Origin: Patellaria atrata CBS 101060
Lineage: Eukaryota; Ascomycota; Dothideomycetes; Patellariales; Patellariaceae
Direction: 5' to 3'
Length of the DNA: 64,000 nt
Assembly (NCBI GenBank): GCA_010093705.1
Contig: MU006094.1
Location: 1,428,525 to 1,492,524 of the forward strand
A program made the translations under genes and the position numbers. Positions 11,291-23,025 of the stretch are shown piece by piece. The notes beneath the pieces were generated by a model. It did not search any database and had not been told where the DNA came from. It saw only the letters and a list, made by a program, of their open reading frames with translations. Each line of letters begins with the position of its first letter. The first letter of the stretch is position 1.

Positions 11291-13567
11291 CGTAGTAGTG
11301 ACTGGATGCTCTAGATACTCGCAATATTAACACAATAGAATATTGACAAAAGGCTAATGAGGGTAATAATAACAATGGAAGTGCGTTCTGTAACAAGACT
11401 GCAAAAAGACGAAAGGAGAGCTGCATTTAACCCCTTTTATGCCCCCGATTTTTCTGCCACTTCCCACTGCTAACGTTGCCTAATGGAAAAGACTGACATC
11501 CCATGTGATGAGATCTGACCATAGCACAAGATAACATTGAGCTACATCTAGATTCAATACAAAGGTAAGGCCGTTTCTACACCGCAAAGAGACCTCACTG
11601 TCTTCGGTCTTGCCGGCTGTGCGCAGATGGGATTTAAGACAGCATGCTTTTGCGTGAGCTGAGAGTACCAGAGTGCAGTAGTCCAAGGCTCAATCAATGT
11701 ACCACAGATATACAGTCATCTTAATGGCCGTTGAAGGAGTAGTGAATTGCCCTATAAGCACTTAGCCAATGAGATAAGCTTCCAAAACTGGAAATATGGA
11801 ACTCTTGACTTTGAAAACCGAGGAATGTTTTCAAGCGACCGACGTTAACCGTAACAACTGGGGATCTGAGTGCTAAATACTGGTATTAGTGTGGCCTGAA
11901 CTCATGAGAGATATGCAGGGTTCATGAGATAGCTCCTACTCACTATTTTGCTTGAATGGCCGGTGAATGACCTTGAAGTGTCGCTTGAAACAAGGAGTGT
12001 ATACTGCATTAACCTTCTCACCTATAAGCACATAGGAACATTTCGTAACTGAAGAGATCAGTAGGATCCTACGCTTACATGTGCAGCTGCCTGCTACGAA
12101 GTGTGTGGGTGAACTCGCCCGATGATTCGTTAAGGAGTACTCCACAGTTGTAATATAGCTGAAGACGAAGATTACCATTACAACAATAGCTGTTATTCAA
12201 CTCTATGTTAGGTTCATTTGTGCCTAAGATCATAATGGAGACAGAGTACCTCGTGGGGTCTGATAATGACCCCTTTTCGGAAAGTGCCGCGAGCGACTCG
12301 GATGTATAACTTTATAATATGTTGCCCTGGTGGTGTATCCATTGAAGGTCCGGTGCTCGTACTGCTGTTCAAGCTTGACGAAGAAAGATGTAGGGGTCTA
12401 GTAAGCACTTAGTGACGGTCCAGGTAGCACAAAGCCCTGACTAAGCCTCTGTGGATAGGTTTATGAGTATACATGTCAGATTATACCACTACGGCAAAAG
12501 GCCGACCTTAATGCCGAGTTTGGCAGTAATGCTTATATCTGACAACACACAAGGCTGATATCCCGATAGACCTCTCATATACTCACTTAAAGCTGAATAG
12601 GCGTAGTCTTTAAGCGATTATTTTCATACTGCCGGTTCCGTAATGGCTAAATCCCTATATAAGCTTCAGTACTGTCCATTCATTTTGTAGCCCGCTAGTT
12701 ATACCGATACTGGAGAGCTTCTTCATATTCTAGCAAAGGTGATGAAGAGAAGGTGGATTCTGTAATTCTCGTAATTCAACGAAAAATCGAAGATCCACTC
12801 ACCAACCATGCTTACGTGGAGAATGAGACTGAGATTCGAATGGCTAATCATGACGATGGTGTCTGATGGCGTATTGGACTCAAAGTCGGAGCTAATCCGC
12901 TCAAACTAAAGAGATCTACTGAATCTGCTTATGCACACCTTAGGGACGTTTAACGGAACATTTGAAATTAGGAAAAGAGACATCTTTACGTAGAGGAGAT
13001 AGAAACTGATTGGGCTGAATTCTCAGCTTTACAAATATGTTGGCCGGATTTTGGAAGCTGTTACTTTGTCTCCGGCCGTTAAAGATGGGGCTACGCTATC
13101 TCATTCGATATCTTTGAGTCGCCTAGAATTTTCTAAAGACTACGAATATCTTATCTTAAATGGACAGTCGGAGAGATGATTTCGCATGATACTGACTAGA
13201 GAATTGAGATGGAGGAGTAAGATGATAACAGAATGGGACGGGAGGGTCAGGTCCCAGGTGGAGCGGAAGAATTCCACCGACTCTCTCTAGGAACTACAAC
13301 ACTGATTTAAGAGTAAGAGAAGTGAGGCTGCAAGCAGTCGTCAATAGCGGATATAGTTTCGGCAATATGCTTGAGCAGAGAAGGATAAACTGAGGCGCAA
13401 TTTTCAAGCAAAAGTATCAGTTACACACAAAAATACCACTTGAGCTCATACGCACGTTTCGACATGGTATTAGTTCTTCCCAATTTACAACTTATTAATT
13501 ACGAACAGTGACAGTTCATCACTAACATTCCTTATTCATTCTGATAGTTCTCCTCAACCACAACAAC
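11291..13567. other. Intergenic, AT-rich, no gene recognised
   Basis: About 2.3 kb between the laccase start and the malate synthase stop. Only short unfeatured frames (for example 11936-12178 and 12214-12408, minus). It should hold the laccase promoter on its left side. Confidence 0.5.
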
Positions 13568-15386
13568 TTACAACTTCGAGGCAGGGGCTGGTGATCCAAC
13601 AGTCGTAATCTCATTATAAAGCAAACTAGCGCACGCATTAGCACTTCTTTCCAAGTCTCCTCATGGTATGGGTGAAAGGAAGGGTATACTCACGAGGTCA
13701 AAAACTCGGCATAATCCTCTCCTGTCACCTGACTTTCAAAGTATTTCCCTGCAACCGCGAACTTATTCCCCTTCGGCGCCTTAGCCTCGTTCTCCTTCAC
13801 TTGCTCCCTGAGCAATTTGAGCGCATAGTCTTTATCGACCCTTTTGCCCTCGGCAGTCGGGACACCATGTTTGGCCCACTGCCAGAGTTGACTTCTGCTC
13901 ACCTCTGCGGTCGCCGCATCCTCCATAAGGAAATTGATAGGCACGCACCCGACGCCTCGTAGCCAGCCTTCCATATAGTTTAAACCAATGTTGAGGTTCT
14001 TTCGGATCCCTGCTTCCGTGATCTTGCCAGGTACATTCATATTGAGAAGGTCGTTGGCTGTAATGTGAACATCCTCGCGGCGCACGTGCATTTGATTTGG
14101 TGTCGGCATATGGGTGTTGAAGACATCGGCTGCAATTGATGCAAGGGCCGGATGCGCGACCCAGGTACCGTCGTGGCCGGCGCGAGCTTCACGGAGCTTA
14201 TCCGCACGCACGGAAGCCATAGCTGCTTCGTTGGCTTTGGGATCGGCCTTGATGGGGATTTGTGCTGCCATACCGCCCATGGCGTGAACGCCGCGACGAT
14301 GGCAGGTTTTGATAAGAAGTTTGACGTATGCGTCCATGAAAGGAACCGTCATGGTCACGGATGAACGGTCCGGGAGGACAAAATTGGAATTTTGGCGGAA
14401 GCGTTTGATTACGGAGAAAATATAATCCCAGCGACCGCAGTTGAGGCCTGCACTGTGATCGCGCAGTTCGTAGATTATCTCAAATATGTTAACGCTTTGA
14501 TCAGGTTCAAAAAAAGACCAACACATACCTCATCCATCTCGAAGGCAGCCAGTATTGTCTCAATAAGCACCGTTGCTCTGATCGTTCCTCGGGACATTCC
14601 GATATAGTCCTGGGCGAGGTTGAAAACATCATTCCACAACCGTGCTTCCAGATGTGATTCCATCTTCGGTAAATAGAAGTACGGGCCAGTACCACGTTTG
14701 ACGAGTTCTTTGGCATTGTTGAAGAAATACAGACCAAAGTCGAAGAGGCTGCCTGAAATAGGTTCTCCATCCACAGTGAAGTGTTTCTCTTCCAAATGCC
14801 ATCCTCTAGCTCTAGCAATCAGTGTAGGGAGGACACGGTCGGTTCGGAGCTTGTATTCCTTCTCGCCCTGTTTGAAATCTACTTGCTTACGGATAGCGTC
14901 GTAAAGGTTCAGTTGCCCGTTGATCATGTTATCCCATGTGGGTGCGCTAGAATCTTAATAACCGATCACATGTTAGCGAGGTCGAGGCAGTTACCGAAGG
15001 AAGAGGAAAGCTCAGTTCTCACCCTCAAAATCTGCCATGTACGTCCACACATCCGAATTCAAGGCATTGACGACCATCTTCCGGTCTGTAGGACCAGTAA
15101 TCTCCACACGCCTATCCACCAGACCTGGTGCTGGTGGTGCGCCTTTCCACGCATCGTTATCGCGAATATGTTTCGTTTCTGGTAGGAAGTCTGGTAGATT
15201 GCCTTTGTCGAGCTCCTGCTGTCTAATATGACGACGGTCTAGAAGAGTTTTACGGGTGCTATTGAATGTCCTATGGAGGAGGGCGAGGAACACGGTAGCT
15301 TCCTTGCTCAGTATCTTCTTCGTCTTCTCATTGAGGGGGCCAAGGATGTTGACATCCTTCAGAATCGCGTCCGGGTTCGCAGCCAT
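13568..15386 (-). CDS. acuE: Malate synthase, glyoxylate cycle, peroxisomal (PTS1)
   Basis: Condenses glyoxylate and acetyl-CoA to malate, allowing growth on acetate or fatty acids. Four exons: 15386-15023, 14953-14529, 14478-13694 and 13625-13568; total 543 aa, the usual length of fungal malate synthase. The family signature [16 protein letters not shown] is intact around residue 265, and the conserved NMINGQ and GGMAAQIP stretches are present. The last exon is only 58 nt and encodes the C-terminus ending Ser-Lys-Leu, a peroxisomal targeting signal 1. If the last intron is not removed, the frame stops at once (TGA at the donor) and the SKL is lost. The start at 15386 (Met-Ala-Ala-Asn) fits the family; the upstream in-frame extension has no ATG in favour of it. 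The gene is divergent from the PrpD gene. The symbol follows Aspergillus usage. Confidence 0.95.
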
Positions 15387-17598
15387 GTGAATTGCTTGTA
15401 TGATTAGTGTGTATGATGTGGAATTGGACTTTGATTGCAATCAAAATTGAGATTTGGTAGACCGGGAGAAATGGTGCGGAGGCTTTTGTTCACTTATAGG
15501 TTTACGACGTCACATCTCCCATAAGCCGAGGATGGTGGTGATGACTCTATGACTGCGAACTCGACAAGAAGCTTGTGGTCTAGCCATGAGCTCCCCGCCG
15601 CCATGACCCCGGATGAGAGAGGAAAAGAGACTACAAAGAGTATGGGGGAGCGGCCAAGATGGCTTCGGGCGAGGGGGTGTTTTCTCCGTCTTTTCTATCT
15701 TTCATCTGTCGTTGGCTGACATGTTTGACCTAAACCGCAAACAAGCTGATGCTCGTCATGGTCGCTAAACTTACCATATAAGGAGATCGCCATACTCCGC
15801 TCCGCTCGTGATTTTAGAAAAAAAATCACATGAGTTTGGATAGTAAGGAAAAACTACATGAAAAGTTCTAAGGTGATTATTAGTATGTTACGTTTTGGAA
15901 GTATACAGTTACAACTGTAGGGTAATCGTAGTCGATCACGTGATTCAGACCGAGGTTTCAATAATGAACGGAAACCTTCCGGGTCGGTCGCACTATCGGT
16001 AATTCGTCGGGAATGTGTTATATTTCAGCCGACATTCCGAGAGAGATACTCATACTTGAAACTATCGCGTAGAAAATGCCTCTCTATCTATCGAGGAGAT
16101 TCAACTTAATCAACCATGTGTGAATAATTCCAGCTTCATCGATTCTTAACTGAATGTATACTATTGATTATCAGCCTTGTCGGCATATGCAGTGAGGTAT
16201 TCATAAGGTACAGTACATGACCTCGTGGTGGTAGTCTGGGGTAACATGGGGTCAGATTGAACAGGGAGAAGCATGAACTATTTCTACCTACCGCTTCCGT
16301 CTCAGCACTCTACGGCATGTGCTGTATCCGTCCATGCCCTGATACACTTCTGGTATTTCGATGCAGCCCTGCCATCGGCATTACTTCTGACGGCCGGACA
16401 TACAAGCTTATTTATCAATCTGTTTGCACTCTTACTTTGATATGATCCGGTTGAAAGGATCAAGGTATGGGGTTTGTCGATCTTCGCGCAGGGTCCAAGG
16501 TTCAAGAGTTCCTCCCATATTGTTTTCAATATGCCGTACCACGAAAGACACCACAGTGCACCGTGTGCAAATACCTCTGGAGTCTTGAGATTTAAAACAA
16601 AGTTGAAAGTGCCGACATGAACGCTAAAACAAGCTTTAAGTACCGGCATCCGAACTGTCAAGGTTCAAATCCGATTAGACTCGGTCCTAGTCTCGTCTGT
16701 ACCCGGAAGACCGCATGACGATACGTATCGGGAACCTTGGAGAATCGCCTAGTTCTAGACTGAGTTCGGTCCGAAGATGTCAAGCTCAATCAGTCAAACT
16801 TGAGCCGGGATCCGAGCCGGAAACACCCCTAGTATGGTTGTAGTCGATAGATGATCTCAATTGTACAGTACCTACGGTATAATATACAACTCAGGGTTAC
16901 CTATAAGGATATTGAGTTTAGTTTCCACTCCAATCGCACCTCAGTACGTCAATTATATCTCAGGTGCTCATGTTTCCAACTAGTATCCCCCACTGTCAAC
17001 ACTTGTATCCGATGAATATTTGCATGCTGAGTCTTAAAAGACACTCTTTTTTCTTCCTCGATTCAAGTAAAGATAATCGTTCGAGAAGTGGAAAGAGCGT
17101 GATGCGGTGTGTAAATGGTGGTGGTATTGGGAGAATTTACACATTTGTCAATACTGGGAGATACTGTACAGCACAATAGAGCCTAGAAGAACGTATGGTG
17201 ATACTGTAGTCCTATATTTGGAAGCTATAGTCTGCGTGTGTGAAAATACAATATTTTACGTCGGGTAGTGAGATGTACTTGACGGATTTCTTTTATGTCG
17301 TTCTACGGTGGGGGGAAATCCTTCTCCGCACTCCGTTTAATCGGTGCCGTTTCTAGCCGCCTTTATTGCTACTTCTGTTCTACCCGAGGTCCTTGGTTCC
17401 TTAGGCTCAACCTAAGACTCTTACCTGACCTACCTGACGAGCTGCTTCTGTAAAGTTGACGTCTAGGTAAACAAAAAGTTGGACTCCCGTCTGCTGACTG
17501 ATATATACATCTTTCTTGTAGGCCCTCATCCAATTCTCTCCCTTATCGTATACGCTCAATTGGTGGCAGGAGAGCTCGTAAAGACCTTCCGTCTGATC
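15387..17598. other. Divergent intergenic region between malate synthase and PrpD genes
   Basis: A 2.2 kb region with no gene I can support. It must contain both promoters. A short minus-strand frame at 16302-16661 is open but featureless. I did not identify defined binding sites by eye. Confidence 0.5.
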
Positions 17599-19420
17599 AT
17601 GTCTTCCCTTAGTCGAAACCTCTGTAACACCGCCTCGAGGACTCTTCGACAAAGAGGATTCCTTAGACCTTCTTCAAAAGCCGTTCGTTCAATTGCTGCC
17701 ACCACGTCTCATACAACGTTCGTTGCCCGCCCGCTCACCGCTTCCTTCTTCACAATGCCCACCCTACGGGACAAAGCTACAGCTGTTCCGGCTCCCGCAA
17801 GAGAGTTCGATTCGGAAATTGTCGACGTAGCAAAATACATCCATGAATATACTATTGATTCCGAGCTCGCTGTAAGTCCCCGACATGGCAGGTCCTGTCC
17901 GGCACTGACGTAATGCTCAAGTATGATACCGCTCGCTGGGTTTTCCTCGACACCCTTGGCTGTGGTCTCAAAGCTTTGGAATTCCCACAATGCACAAATC
18001 TCCTCGGACCTGTTGTTGAGGGAACTACAGTCCCTAATGGAACAAAGATACCGGGTACGTCATATCAGCTCGACCCAGTCCTTGGCGCCTTCAACATCGG
18101 GGCGATGATAAGATGGTTGGACTTCAACGACTGCTGGTTGGCAGCGGAGTGGGGCCATCCCTCAGACAATCTTGGAGCTATTCTTGCTGTAGCAGACTGG
18201 ATCTCGAGGACAAACCGGGCCGGCGGGAAGTTGGGTGATGGTAAAATCTTGAAGGTCAGAGATGTTCTGGAAGCTATGATCAAGGCACATGAAATACAAG
18301 GCTGCATTGCTCTAGAAAATTCGTTTAATAAAGTGGGCCTTGATCACGTCGTACTTGTCAAGGTCGCTTCAACTGCGGTCGTCGCCAAGTTACTCGGCCT
18401 TAATGAGGCTCAGACTAGAGATGCTATCTCCCAAGCTTGGTGTGACGGTCAGTCTATGCGTACCTACAGACACTCTCCGAATACGATGTCGAGAAAATCA
18501 TGGGCTGCCGGTGATGCATGCCAGACTGCGGTCAACCTCTGCTTAAAGGTGCTAAGGGGTGAGGGTGGTATGCCCACAGTTCTAAGTGCTCCAACATGGG
18601 GCTTTTATGACGTGAACTTTGGGGGCAAGCCCTTTAAGTTCCAAAGGCCATATGGCAGCTATGTTATGGAAAATGTCCTCTTCAAGGTATCATATCCAGG
18701 TAAGTGTGGTACAGCCGAACTTGATTGCGTACTGCTGACGGGTTCTGATTCCAGCTGAATTCCATTCCCAGACAGCGATAGAAGCGGCTCAGCGGATAAA
18801 CGCTAAGCTGAAGAAGATTGGCAAGAGCGCTGAAGATATCGATACAGTCATCAACAGGACACATGAAGCGTGCATTAGGATTATTGACAAACAATTTAAA
18901 TCTATGGACAACTTTGCGGATCGAGATCATTGCGTTCAAGTACGTTTCCGTTGCCATAAATGGCATATATCTTGTAGAGAGGGTGTACTGACGTCTCTAT
19001 CCCCAGTACATGGTCTCTACCATGCTCGTATTCAACCGTCTTGAAGCAACCGACTACGTTGATGGTAGCGAGGCTGCTACCTCCCCTTTGGTGGAGTCGT
19101 TACGACAGCGTATCAAATGTGTCGAGGATCCCCAATTCACCACTGATTATCACGATCCCTCTAAGAGAACGATCTCCAACGCGCTCACGGTGACCTTAAA
19201 GGACGGGACGGTACTTGAAGAAGAGGTTGTCGAAGCTCCTTTAGGCCATCGTCTAAGGCGTGAGGAGGCGAAGCCAGATATTCTCGCGAAATACAAAAGG
19301 CATATCGGACCGCATTTCCCGGAGGCCAGAGTCAAGGAACTCGTAGAATTGGGAGCCAACCCTCAGCAGATTGATAACATGGACATTGATAAATACGTCG
19401 ATCTTTACGTCAAGAATTAA
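17599..19420 (+). CDS. 2-methylcitrate dehydratase (MmgE/PrpD family), mitochondrial
   Basis: Dehydrates 2-methylcitrate in the methylcitrate cycle, which clears propionyl-CoA. Four exons: 17599-17871, 17922-18699, 18755-18939 and 19007-19420, all in frame; 549 aa. The first 50 or so residues are rich in Arg and Ser with few acidic residues, a typical mitochondrial presequence, and a second Met lies at residue 52. The rest follows the PrpD fold throughout, including the conserved WLDFND and [13 protein letters not shown] region, [15 protein letters not shown] and KSWAAGDA. Length and full colinearity with the family indicate an intact enzyme. The related cis-aconitate decarboxylases share the fold, but the mitochondrial presequence and close match to fungal Pdh1-type proteins favour methylcitrate dehydratase. 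Its divergent neighbour is malate synthase. Confidence 0.92.
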
Positions 19421-20529
19421 TCTTTGCATATTGAGATGGTGGATCCAGGTAAATGGGATACGGTTGATTTCTACGCATCTGACTGGTGTTTTAAGTAAGC
19501 TGATAGAGAAAATTGATCGTCTACATATATTGGAACTAAGCCCCGCCAAGACCGGCGCTTACCGATAAGGGACCAAGGGGACTTTCCCTTTGGTCCTAAG
19601 AAAGTCGATACGACGTCCATGCATCCTTCTACCGCCTTGGTGATAGACTGTACAGGTACCTTGCTTAATGTTACTCTTTTCTCCTGTGCCTGATTATCTT
19701 TTCCATCTCCTCCACGCCAATACCTGCTGAAGTCCTTTCCTTATCTCTTTTTTCTTCCTCTTATCATCCGAACGTAGCTAAGCTGATCTGCTCGGCAGCG
19801 ATCCGACCCATCTCGGAGAACGCGCCGCCGGACTTCGCACAATGTATCGTCATGTTGCATCTTGCGGTAATCGGCTTGGATTTCTTGAATGAGCTGGTTG
19901 ATACTGATACCCACGTTGATGAGATGACATCTCGGCCTCTGATTCTCGGCCTCTGATCTGGCAACCGTATTGACAATGTATTTTGGGCCGCAAGGAGAAT
20001 TTGCATAGAGTGTCTGACCTGTCTGCCCCATCAGCTCGTGGGGATGGCTTTCATATATTGCTCGTTTCCAGAAGACTCGGATCTACCCCACGGGGCCCTA
20101 GCGTATAAGCTTAGCCAGATCTAAGTTGCTTCAGGGAATCGGACTGCGGTCTTCCGATATGGCTTCCATGGCTTCCATGTTTTCTGCATCCGGAAGAAAC
20201 GGCCCTTCGCCACAAGCGCCAGTGCTGCACTGTATGTACACTCTCGTCATGCGGTGGTACGGAGGTCAAGGCGGTGGAATTCTTATTGGGGTATGGCCAG
20301 ATCAAGATTTCGAAATTCTTATTTGGAAATGACAATTGCGGAGCCGGATTGCAGCAGTCGATGTTGAAATATGGGCAGGCGAGACTGATAAAGGGGAATA
20401 CGCCTGGGTGAGGAATTCCAGAGCTGCGAGAATTATCAATCAAACTTTGACTCCTTGGTCCAGAGCGAAAGTCGTTGCTAAGCTGCTCCCTCGTTGCTCA
20501 GGATACCTGGCCTTTGCCGAGCACGTGAG
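19421..20529. other. Intergenic, weak unassigned coding signal on minus strand
   Basis: About 1.1 kb between PrpD and the ferric reductase. At 19741-20031 the minus strand has two overlapping open frames with protein-like composition but no recognisable domain; a directly repeated 14-bp motif (CGGCCTCTGATTCT-like) lies at about 19933-19958. It may be a gene relic. The right part should hold the ferric reductase promoter. Confidence 0.4.
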
Positions 20530-23025
20530 ATGGCTCCCCCCAGGCCGAACTTCAACACGCCTGTCGTTGATTGGATGGTGGACCTGCCTCTCAGTGACCC
20601 AAGGTGTTCGAACTTGTCTTGTCATGCCTTTGCTGCAGGGTACAATGCCTCTGAAGCAGAGCTTCCATGGCTCTCTCAACTGGAATATGGGAGATGGACC
20701 ATCTACTATTACTCCTTTTGGGTCCTACTATTCACCGTCTTCAACTTGTATCACATATTTCAGGACCAGATCCAGAAGCGACGGAGAACAAATAGCATCC
20801 AGTGTCCAACATGGAGACAAAAGACTTTGGCTGTTTGCAGATCTCTCACTTATCGAAGATTTACGCAGCGATGGAGCGACACGATGGGACTACCCTCCTG
20901 GGGACTCTTAGCCATCCTGGCTCTCTCAACCGTGTTTTTGGCCGTTCTTCCTTTCATCGAACAACCGTACGTTCGAAAGCTCTTCCGCTATGGTTCTCCT
21001 CCGATCTCTATTCGATGCGCAATGATAATCTCTGCACTTACACCACTCACCGTCACATTACCTGGCAAGGTCAACGTGATTACCCTCCTGACTGGCGTCT
21101 GCTACACGAAGCTTAATATAATCCACCGTTTCGTGGCGTACATGCTTTTTGCATTGGCAACGGTGCATACGGTAAGCGAGATTCCTTCATGTCTCAGAAT
21201 GACGTCGAAGAACTATCGAACGTATAACTGGAATTCGCAGGCTGCCAAATAGCCGTCAAGGCATGTTAATGATGGGAAAATAGCGATTTCGCTACATCTT
21301 TCCCTATCATCTACCTCGATGGCATTTGCAATACGTTCTACAAATCGTCCCATGATGTATATCAAGTTGCTCATCCTTTATACTAATCTGATCTTCTGTA
21401 GATACCGCATCTCGTCTCCCCGATCCAAGATGGTGGTATAGATAATCTATCACGATTATACCGCGAGAAAAAGAGAGAGGTAAATCCGTCCTTCTGATCT
21501 GCAACTGGACGTGCAGGTACTGATGCAATCTGAAGTTATCTGGAACTGCGCTTTATGCCGTCTGTTTTGGACTTGCATTTTTCTCCATTCCTTGGATCCG
21601 TAAACGTGCTTATGAAGCGTTCGCATACGTCCACATCTTTCTTGCGATCAGCTATGTCGCCCTACTTTGGTGGCACATCGATGGAGAGTACATGTCTGTA
21701 AGTAGTTAAAACCGGGACCACCGTATTGCATTATGTGGAAGCAAACTAATAAACTCTAGCCTAACTATCTCTATGTCACTATCGGTCTCTGGGCGACATC
21801 GTTTCTTATTCGCGGCTTCTTCCGTAATAGACTCTTCCCAGTTGGGCCTGCTCACTCTCTGCGAGGTTATCCGACAACTCTCAAACACCTCCCTGGAAAC
21901 ATTACCCGAATTGTCGTGTCTGTTCCTGGCAACTTGACGTGGCGACCAGGTCAACATGCATACATCCGCATGCCTAAGCTAAGCATTCTTGACAACCATC
22001 CATTTACAATTGCATCCATTCCCCGTCAAACGAAAGATTGTGAAAAGGAGCACAAAATGGTTTTCCTTGTACGAGCCCACACAGGTTTCACACACACCCT
22101 TTCCACTCACGTGCAAAATATTTCAACCAGCCCTTCCCCATCTCCGAAAAATTCCAATACGCCAGCCCCGCTACTATCGCCCCGCCTCTCAACTGAGTTC
22201 ATTCCAACTTTCAAACCCACAGTGGTTCCGACTGTTAAATCCGAAGTCATCCAGATCGAAGACATCGAGGCCCAGCGGCTCCCCCCGTTGAGACGGCGTG
22301 CTAAGGCCCACGACCTCCGTACTTTGATCGATGGACCTTATGGCGCACACCTACGTCCTCTGCACCGAATATACGACGATATCATCTGCGTGGCTGGTGG
22401 AACTGGAATCACTGCGATTCTACCTATGGCGATGCATCTAGCTGAGAAGATGTCGCGGGTGGAGTGTGTGCTGAAAACAGTGCGATTAGTCTGGATGATT
22501 CGGGACAAAGATTGGCTCAGCTGGATCCAAGAAGAGATTGAACAGGTCAAAAGCATAGCCGCTGGCAGCAAGGGTCGTGTAATCCTAGATGTTTACGTCA
22601 CCGCACGAGGTCCGAAACCAGTGACAGCGGAAGAAATCCTTGAATCAAGTGCTGAAACTCTGGTCCAAATGGTCGAGGAAAAGGCCTATGCTAAGGAGAA
22701 GGAGATGGAAATTGATTCGATCAAGAGACCTTCCTCTGTATCACTGTCACCTAGGTCATCGTCTTCAACTTCTATTTCCTCTCCCAGCTCCATACCCCCT
22801 CCTCAGGCTAAGAGTCCGGGCTTTTTAATGACAACTCATTACCTGAAACCGGAGATCTCGCAGCTCCTACCAGATCTGATTAAGGGACCGAGATCCTTGG
22901 TGCTGGGATGCGGCCCAGATGCCATGAAAACGTCTCTGTCCAACACTATTGCCGGACTGCAGCAACGCGTGCTTTCCGGGAACATGATGGAAGTTGCGCT
23001 GAGGACTGAGACCTTTGGGTGGTAA
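20530..23025 (+). CDS. FRE-type ferric/cupric reductase transmembrane component
   Basis: Moves electrons from cytosolic NADPH through FAD and haem to extracellular Fe3+ or Cu2+. Four exons: 20530-21171, 21402-21479, 21536-21697 and 21760-23025; 715 aa. A short N-terminal outer segment is followed by several membrane helices. The ferric-reductase core holds two bis-haem pairs, each His-x13-His: HRFVAYMLFALATVH and HIFLAISYVALLWWH, read across splice sites. The cytosolic part contains the FAD motif HPFTIAS, the NADPH-binding GGTGITAILP and a late CGPDAMK motif, with the terminal Phe-Gly-Trp typical of the family. Two Ser/Pro-rich inserts (roughly residues 440-470 and 640-670) interrupt the oxidoreductase domain. 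Intron 1 is long (230 nt). ATG 20530 is chosen because upstream in-frame sequence has no ATG; a further upstream exon cannot be excluded. Confidence 0.9.

Noticed and set aside
16655-16690. GGTTCAAATCC resembling a tRNA T-loop
   Set aside because: Flanking bases do not form a T stem and no D or anticodon arm fits upstream.
19741-20031. Minus-strand frame of 96 aa with protein-like composition
   Set aside because: No recognisable family, two competing frames and no splice support; kept only as a weak signal in the gap entry.
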